Part shown: positions 59,159 through 64,000 of the stretch, one piece after another
Layout of the letters: each line of letters opens with the position of its first letter
Numbering within the stretch: the first letter of the stretch is position 1
DNA from: Escallonia rubra
Taxonomy: Eukaryota > Streptophyta > Magnoliopsida > Escalloniales > Escalloniaceae
Reading direction: 5' to 3'
Length of the DNA: 64,000 bases
Assembly (NCBI GenBank): GCA_033065855.1
Contig: JAVXUO010000360.1
Span: 26,001 to 90,000 of the forward strand
Notes under the pieces: model-generated
The model's database searches: none
What the model was told of the DNA's origin: nothing
Seen by the model: only the letters and a program-made list of their open reading frames with translations
Program-made: the position numbers and the translations under genes

Positions 59159-59379
59159 CTTTAGACCCAGGTTATAAGACATAAAACAAACTAGAAATAG
59201 ACAAGAAAGTAAAGGAGAATATTATTAAACATTAAACAAGATACTTACAGAGGGAAAGCAGAAGCACACTAATAGTACAAACTTGAGCACACTCAGAAGT
59301 CACACTTAGAGCTATATGAGAATCACACTTAGAGCTATCTGAGATATATGCTCTGAAATTTTTCCGTGCCTTCTCCTTA

Positions 59380-59402
59380 CGCAGAAGGAGGATATAAATA
59401 GG
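59380..59402 (-). promoter_or_regulatory. Possible pararetroviral core promoter
   Basis: On the minus strand CCTATTTATATCCTCCTTCT lies downstream of the 91 bp repeats, where a caulimovirid transcript promoter would be expected. The plus strand reads TATAAATAGG, so orientation cannot be decided from the box alone. A short stem, CCTTCT...AGAAGG, lies next to it. Confidence 0.35.
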
Positions 59403-59548
59403 CAAAAGGAAAGAGAGGGTTCAACATGAACCCTGGTTACTTTCAAAAGTAACACTGGTTACCGACAAAAAGGTTGCGTGTCCTGGATAAGGATGGAGTC
59501 GTTCAAACCTCTTGTCACCTTTAGGAAAAGCATATATTCTGCTTTGTT

Positions 59549-59782
59549 ATTACCAGCTTTTGCTTTTCATAAAGCAATATGTCGGAGGCAGATGCATGTA
59601 TTATGCGTCATAGCTGTTGCTTTTTATAAAGTGATAATTATTACCAGCTTTTGCTTTTCATAAAGCAATATGTCGGAGGCAAATGCATGTATTATGCGTC
59701 ATAGCTGTTGCTTTTTATAAAGTGATAATTATTACCAGCTTTTGCTTTTCATAAAGCAATGTGTCGGAGGCAAATGCATGTA
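59549..59782 (-). repeat. 91 bp tandem repeat in the viral non-coding region, 2.5 copies
   Basis: Anchors TACCAGCTTTTGCTTTTCAT occur at about 59551, 59642 and 59733, exactly 91 bp apart, with one or two differences between copies. Each copy contains a small inverted repeat (TTGCTTT...AAAGCAA) and a second related one (TTGCTTTTTATAAAG). The array lies between the end of the ORFs and the putative promoter. Confidence 0.93.
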
Positions 59783-59790
59783 TTTTTTCT

Positions 59791-60006
59791 TCACAAAGAA
59801 GGAAAATGCTCCACTTGCTTTAATTTAAGATTTTTTGAGGATTTCTGAGTATCACTCTTACTAGACATATTGTCTATTGTTGGTCCAGTAGACATATTGT
59901 CTGTTATTGGTTCGTCAGATCCTTCTTTGCCAGAGCTGGATTCTTTGGTACTGTTGGCAGAATTGTCAGAATCAGCATTATAGTCTTCTTCACTCATTTT
60001 CAGCAT
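59791..60006 (-). pseudogene. Acidic Ser-rich frame downstream of viral ORF2, same frame
   Basis: A 71-residue frame (MLKMSEEDYNADSDNSANST and onward) lies in the same frame as the preceding ORF and is separated from it by an in-frame TGA and about 60 bases without another stop. It is rich in Ser, Asp, Glu and Lys. It could be the C-terminal tail of ORF2 cut off by a mutation, or unrelated sequence. I have not rejoined it. Confidence 0.45.
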
Positions 60007-60069
60007 TTCAAAAGTAACAACCTGAAGTAATTCCCTTTTAGTTAGGAACTGTTGCTCTTTCCTGAGGCG

Positions 60070-61065
60070 TCAAAGAATTTCATTTTTCCTTTTGGAAAAT
60101 TTTGCTTCACAGTGGAGGGCATGAGACTTTGTTTTGGGATAAGATTTCCATTTTGTACTAGCAGCCTTTAAGGTAGGGAATAATTCCGTGACTGCTTCGA
60201 TGTTGCAATGACTATCATCGAACTTAGGCCACCATTTTGACCCAAATTGTCTTACCAGAGTCAGTGGATATTCAAGTGAGGAATTGGTACTTCTCTGGAT
60301 GGCGTATTGCCAACATAAAATCCAAGGAATACTGAAGTCTGCCATGAATTGTAATTTAGGTAATCCTTTAACCATAGGGGCATATAATTGATATGCTTCA
60401 GTTACCTGAGTGGAGGGCCATTCCTCAAAATCCGGTCCGTAATTCATCCACCAATTCGCAATCCAATTTGGGAAATTTCCATCAAAATTACGGGAAAAGA
60501 AAATAAACCAAGAATGCTTATGACTTGGGTTCTGGTAAAGGAGGACGTGGTTCCAAGCATCAATATAGTCAAAGTAATTGAAATGGCGAGGGGAGAAGTG
60601 AGGTGGAAGTTCCCTAATTCTGGTGGGGTCAATTCCCCATTGTTTTTTGGTGATGAACTTCAGGATTTCTATTTTTGAAAATTGAAATGGAAGTTCAATA
60701 TTTCTGGAAGAATGACGAGGAGGTTTCTCAAAATTATGAGTAAGGACAGCTGATTTTGTTAAACGAAGAATTTCTTCATAGTAGTCTCTGGATTTACCGG
60801 AGGCCTTCTGGGGGTAGGCCCAACCATTAGTAAGATAATTATTTGCCACCTCAATAGGTGAGAGATCTTGTTCTTCATCCTCAATTTGGATGATATCAGG
60901 ACAATGGGCATGAGCATTGTAGCCAGAATTCTCAAATTTTCCAAGCATTGCTTCTTGATTGGTTTGTGAGGAAGAAGAGCCAATTGATTTCCTCAAATTG
61001 TATCGGTTAGGACGAGGTAGGAGTCCTTTGCCTGACTTTTGGGAAGAAGCCCTAGGAGGAGTCAT
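60070..61065 (-). CDS. Second ORF of the pararetrovirus, function unknown
   Basis: The ATG at 61065 (MTPPRASSQKSGKG) overlaps the polyprotein stop by 14 bases. I prefer it to the longer in-frame start at 61143 because that would lie well inside the RNase H frame. About 331 residues end at a stop at 60070-60072. The N-terminus is basic and low-complexity, and the rest looks globular and unusually rich in Trp (NWIANWWMNYGPDFEEW, FGSKWWPKFDDSH). I recognise no enzymatic motif. Some florendoviruses carry an ORF of unknown function in this position; homology is not established here. That it stays open for 1 kb while the polyprotein is broken is notable. Confidence 0.7.
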   Translation of the reverse strand: MTPPRASSQKSGKGLLPRPNRYNLRKSIGSSSSQTNQEAMLGKFENSGYNAHAHCPDIIQIEDEEQDLSPIEVANNYLTNGWAYPQKASGKSRDYYEEILRLTKSAVLTHNFEKPPRHSSRNIELPFQFSKIEILKFITKKQWGIDPTRIRELPPHFSPRHFNYFDYIDAWNHVLLYQNPSHKHSWFIFFSRNFDGNFPNWIANWWMNYGPDFEEWPSTQVTEAYQLYAPMVKGLPKLQFMADFSIPWILCWQYAIQRSTNSSLEYPLTLVRQFGSKWWPKFDDSHCNIEAVTELFPTLKAASTKWKSYPKTKSHALHCEAKFSKRKNEIL

Positions 61066-63998
61066 TTTCCTGCAAAAATGCTCGATACAAAAAGTGAGGA
61101 AGAGAATTATCTTCTCCTTTAATAAATTCAATCTTAAAATCAAAAGAGGAGGGTAAGGCTAGCCATCTGGCAAATATCTGTTTAGAGGCAATATTTTTGA
61201 CGTCTTTTTCAAGAACATCTTTAGCAGCTTTACAATCAATACGTAATAAAAATTCTTGATTTAAAAGATCTCCTTCAAATTTGAGAATACAATTAACTAT
61301 AGAAAGAATTTCTTTCTTTATAGTAGAGTAATTTTGTTGAGCATTATTCCAATGTCCGGAAGTAAAACGAACTAATTGTTCCTTACCGTCAACTTTCTGT
61401 TTTAAGATACCACCATAACCGATATCTGAAGCATCAGTTTCAACTATTTTGAAAGCTTCAGGAAGAGGGAGGCAAAGACAAGGTAAAGTTTTGGCTCTAA
61501 GCTTAATTCTGCGAATTGCTTGAGTGTGGACAATAGTCCAAGGTTGAGGATTCTTTTGGAGTCTTTGATACAGGACTTTAGTATCTTTGTACAGATCCTG
61601 ATAGAAGTCAGCGATATAGTTGAGACTACCAAGAAACCTCTGAAGTTGGGTTTTTTTCGCTAATCTCATCAGGAAATTTTGAAGCAAATTCAACAGATCT
61701 ATCAATAGGGATAATAGATCCCTTTTCAATATTGTGGCCAAGAAATCTAATTTTTGTTTGGAAGAGACAAATTTTCTTGGCAGAAACAGCAAGACCATTA
61801 TGCTTAATAATTTTAAGAAAAGTATTTAAATGCTTCCAATGCTGATCAATGGTCTGAGAATAGATGAGGACATCATCAATGTAGACAATTGAGAAATCCA
61901 TATAAGGATTGAAAATATCATTCATGATGTTTTGGAATTCAGAAGGGGCATTTTTTAGTCCAAAGGGCATGACATTCCATTCAAAATGCCCAAAAGGAAC
62001 TGTAAAAGCAGTTTTATAGCGGTCCTTTTCATTAACTTGAATTTGCCAAAATCCAGACTTCATGTCAAATTTGGAAAAAATAGTGGCTTGACTAAGTCTA
62101 TTTAGTAAATCTTTCTTATTAGGGATGGGATACCTAATCCATCTTAAAGCTTTATTAAGCGGTTTGTAGTTGATAACTAACCGGGGAACACCACGTTCCT
62201 TTTCAGCTTGTTTGTTGACATAAAAGGCCGGGCAGCTCCAAGGAGAGTAACTTTTTCGAATGAGCCTTTTATCTAATAAATCTTGTATTTCCTTCTTGCA
62301 ATGATTAAGGAGTTCTTGACTCATTTGAATAGGGCGAGCCTTGGTGGGAATATCTCTTTCATTGAAATCAGGTTCATAGGGAAGATTAATAATATGTTGC
62401 TTGCGATGCCAGAATTCATTAGGAACTTCAGCACAAATTTCGGACTCAATAGTCCTTTGAAAGTTACGGATTCTTTCTTTTTCTTGATCTAAATACCTAT
62501 TAATCTTTTGGAACTTTAGATCCTCATTAAGAAAACAAATTTGATTTTGCCTAAAGATAAGTTCTTTCTTAAGGGAATGGATGATCTGTTCTTGAGGCGG
62601 ATTGATAAATTTAAAGCATATGTCATGATCTAAAGCTTTTGAGTGAATGCCTTTATCATCAATAGTCATGGGATTAAGAAGGGAGAGAAAAGGAGTGCCT
62701 AGAATAATGGATTGGCTTAAGCCACGAACAACAATAAAGTGGGTTTTTAGGCAGATACCATCATTGCAAACCCAAGATTCAGAAATTTTATAATTAATTT
62801 TCATCCTGCCGTTGTTGGCAGTGGTAAGGGCTTGTCTGGTGGTTTCACAATACTTAGTAGGGACAAGGCCTTCCTTGATGCAATTCAGGTCAGCACCAGA
62901 ATCAATAAGGGCTATTCCCTCAAAAGTGAAGTCTTTACTGATAACAATTTTGATACTGACATACCATTTTTGGAAGACAACTCTGTCAATGCTGAGAATT
63001 TCCTGTTCCTTAGAAGGACTAGGGATCTTGGTGTCCTTAAGATAAATTTCTTCTTCTTCTTCACTTTTGACTTCTTCAATATTATGAAGTTCTAAGAGGG
63101 AAATTCTGGTGGAGAGGGTCTTAACATCTCTTTTGAGTGAAAGAATTTCTCCTTGAAGGTCTTGGATGGTAGGACCTTTGGGTTCTATAGTTTGGAGTCT
63201 GTCCATAACAGTAGAAAAATTAAAAGTATTTCCTATAATAGGGATTTGTTTAGAATCATTAGGAGTAGGAGGGCTTTGTTTTCCATGAAGATATTTAAAA
63301 ATAACTTGTTTCTTCTTTTCAGGATCATCAATTTTGTCAAGAAGATCAAGAATAATGGATTCTTCAGAGGTAATGACATTAATACTTAAACCATTCATAT
63401 CAAGGATTGCTTTATAGTAATCAGTTTTACTATTGCAATCATGACAGGTGTCTTCATGGTCAGAACTATGGTTAGAAGAGCTGCAGGAGCTGTTGATGTC
63501 TCCATCAATGTTGTTAAGTTCCAAGGAATGATTATCTTCAGAATCTGAAGGATTTAAGAGGATTTCATTTAATTGTTTCCTCAGGTCTTCATCAATGATG
63601 AGCTCATTGATCTTTTGTTTGGTGTAACATTTGTTGGCATAATGGCCAGGCTTGCCGCATTTATGGCAAATAACTTTGGATTTAGGAAAAGATTTTCTTT
63701 TTGAAAATCTTTTAAAGGGTTTGGACGATTCTTCTTTTCTGTATTTTTTAGAAAATTTAGGTTTTCTAAAAGGTTTTCTAGTTTTGGAGACCTTTTCTTT
63801 TGTTCCGTAATTAGGAACAGAAAGGGTGTCATAACCAAATTGATAACAAAATTGTCCAAGCTCAGTTCGTCCAGACTTATGTTCTTTTTTGAGCTGATTT
63901 TTTAATTTGATATCATTACATAAAACTAGGCCTTCAGCGCATATTTCGCTAATTAACTCTCCAAAAGTATAGAGGGAGAAAGGTAAAGCACCATTATG
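61052..63998 (-). pseudogene. Pararetrovirus polyprotein (coat end, protease, RT, RNase H), 5' part outside the window
   Basis: The frame is open from the window edge to a stop at 61626, so the start lies outside. In order: a basic region and the capsid zinc knuckle CHKCGKPGHYANKC (about 63640-63685), an acidic Ser/Asp-rich linker, a short coiled-coil-like stretch (EILSLKRDVKTLSTRISLLE), the protease box ALIDSGADLNC (about 62880-62915), RT motifs WSCPAFYVNKQ, FSKFDMKSGFWQIQVNEKDR and the catalytic VYIDDVLIYS (about 61865-61895). The frame changes at an A7 run near 61645-61651. RNase H (ETDASDIGYGG, RIDCKAAKDVL) continues in the shifted frame to 61052. The catalytic residues of protease and RT are present, but the frame break and unseen 5' part argue for an inactive fossil. 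In the virus these proteins process the polyprotein and copy the genome. Confidence 0.88.
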
Positions 63999-64000
63999 CT

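Larger units (their letters stand above)
59105..64000 (-). mobile_element. Endogenous pararetrovirus (Caulimoviridae), continues beyond the window
   Basis: On the minus strand the order is coat-protein C-terminus with zinc finger, protease, RT and RNase H in one long polyprotein frame, then a second ORF overlapping its end, then a non-coding region with a 91 bp repeat. There is no integrase and no LTR, which separates it from retrotransposons and fits Caulimoviridae. Movement-protein and capsid core regions would lie beyond 64000. The two-ORF layout and the junction with TA simple repeats match published descriptions of florendoviruses, but genus is an inference. Frame breaks show it is a fossil copy. 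Confidence 0.88.

Noticed and set aside
58459..59160. Long Tyr/Ile-rich open frames on both strands (up to about 220 residues)
   Set aside because: They are produced by the TA-rich array, which lacks stops in most frames; all six frames look alike.
61626..61660. Programmed -1 frameshift between RT and RNase H of the pararetrovirus
   Set aside because: The heptamer is present, but the downstream frame is not the one a -1 slip would reach.

Overview
The window looks like nuclear DNA of a flowering plant, probably a eudicot. The evidence is an AT-rich intergenic background, one intron-containing nuclear gene for a plastid-targeted ribosomal protein, dense nested LTR retrotransposons of plant type, several hAT/MITE insertions, and an integrated plant pararetrovirus (Caulimoviridae). 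I see no bacterial operons, CRISPR arrays or rRNA genes.

Layout. 1-2.7 kb: gene-free, with diverged ~167 bp tandem repeats and a possible decayed LTR end. 2.7-6.3 kb: a 5' LTR, a Met-tRNA primer site and a broken gag of a Ty3/gypsy element whose remainder is missing. 6.55-22.89 kb: an almost complete minus-strand Ty3/gypsy element of Tat type (TSD GAATG) with gag, protease, RT, two RNase H domains and integrase. It also carries an oppositely oriented spliced gene with its own TATA box and a 47 bp hairpin-repeat array. Two solo LTRs are nested in it, one in the integrase core (11108-14336, TSD GAAAC) and one at the RT/RNase H junction (15683-18831, TSD GTATG). 23.3-24.3 kb: an hAT-type non-autonomous transposon (TSD GCTATCCT). 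26.9-27.3 kb: a Gln/Pro-rich exon-like open frame. 27.5-28.2 kb: a TIR element carrying a GC-rich minisatellite. 30.18-35.0 kb: a non-autonomous LTR element (TSD CTTGG) without pol. 35.7-38.4 kb: a large TIR element and a long-hairpin MITE. 38.83-45.50 kb: a Ty3/gypsy element with ~2 kb LTRs (TSD CTTGT) and a gutted pol. 46.6-47.5 kb: a second hAT-type element (TSD ACTGCAGC).

48.16-58.06 kb: the one clear host gene, plastid ribosomal protein L1, on the minus strand in seven exons. Its 6.4 kb first intron holds a decayed copia reverse transcriptase and a non-autonomous LTR element (54451-57177, TSD ATTAT). One splice acceptor reads AA instead of AG. 58.25-59.1 kb: (TA)n and a ~590 bp TA-rich array. 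59.1-64.0 kb: an endogenous pararetrovirus on the minus strand (coat-protein zinc finger, protease, RT, RNase H, a second ORF and a repeat-bearing non-coding region). It continues past the window end and abuts the TA array through a small inverted scrap of itself.

The sequence is best read as layered insertions around one housekeeping gene. Five LTR insertions, two hAT elements and two intronic or intergenic hairpin elements can be delimited to the base or nearly so. The most unusual items are the antisense gene plus hairpin array inside the Tat element, the dead-bodied gypsy element with well-matched LTRs, the pol-less element with higher-order 77 bp repeats, and the virus/TA-repeat junction about 1 kb upstream of the L1 start codon.
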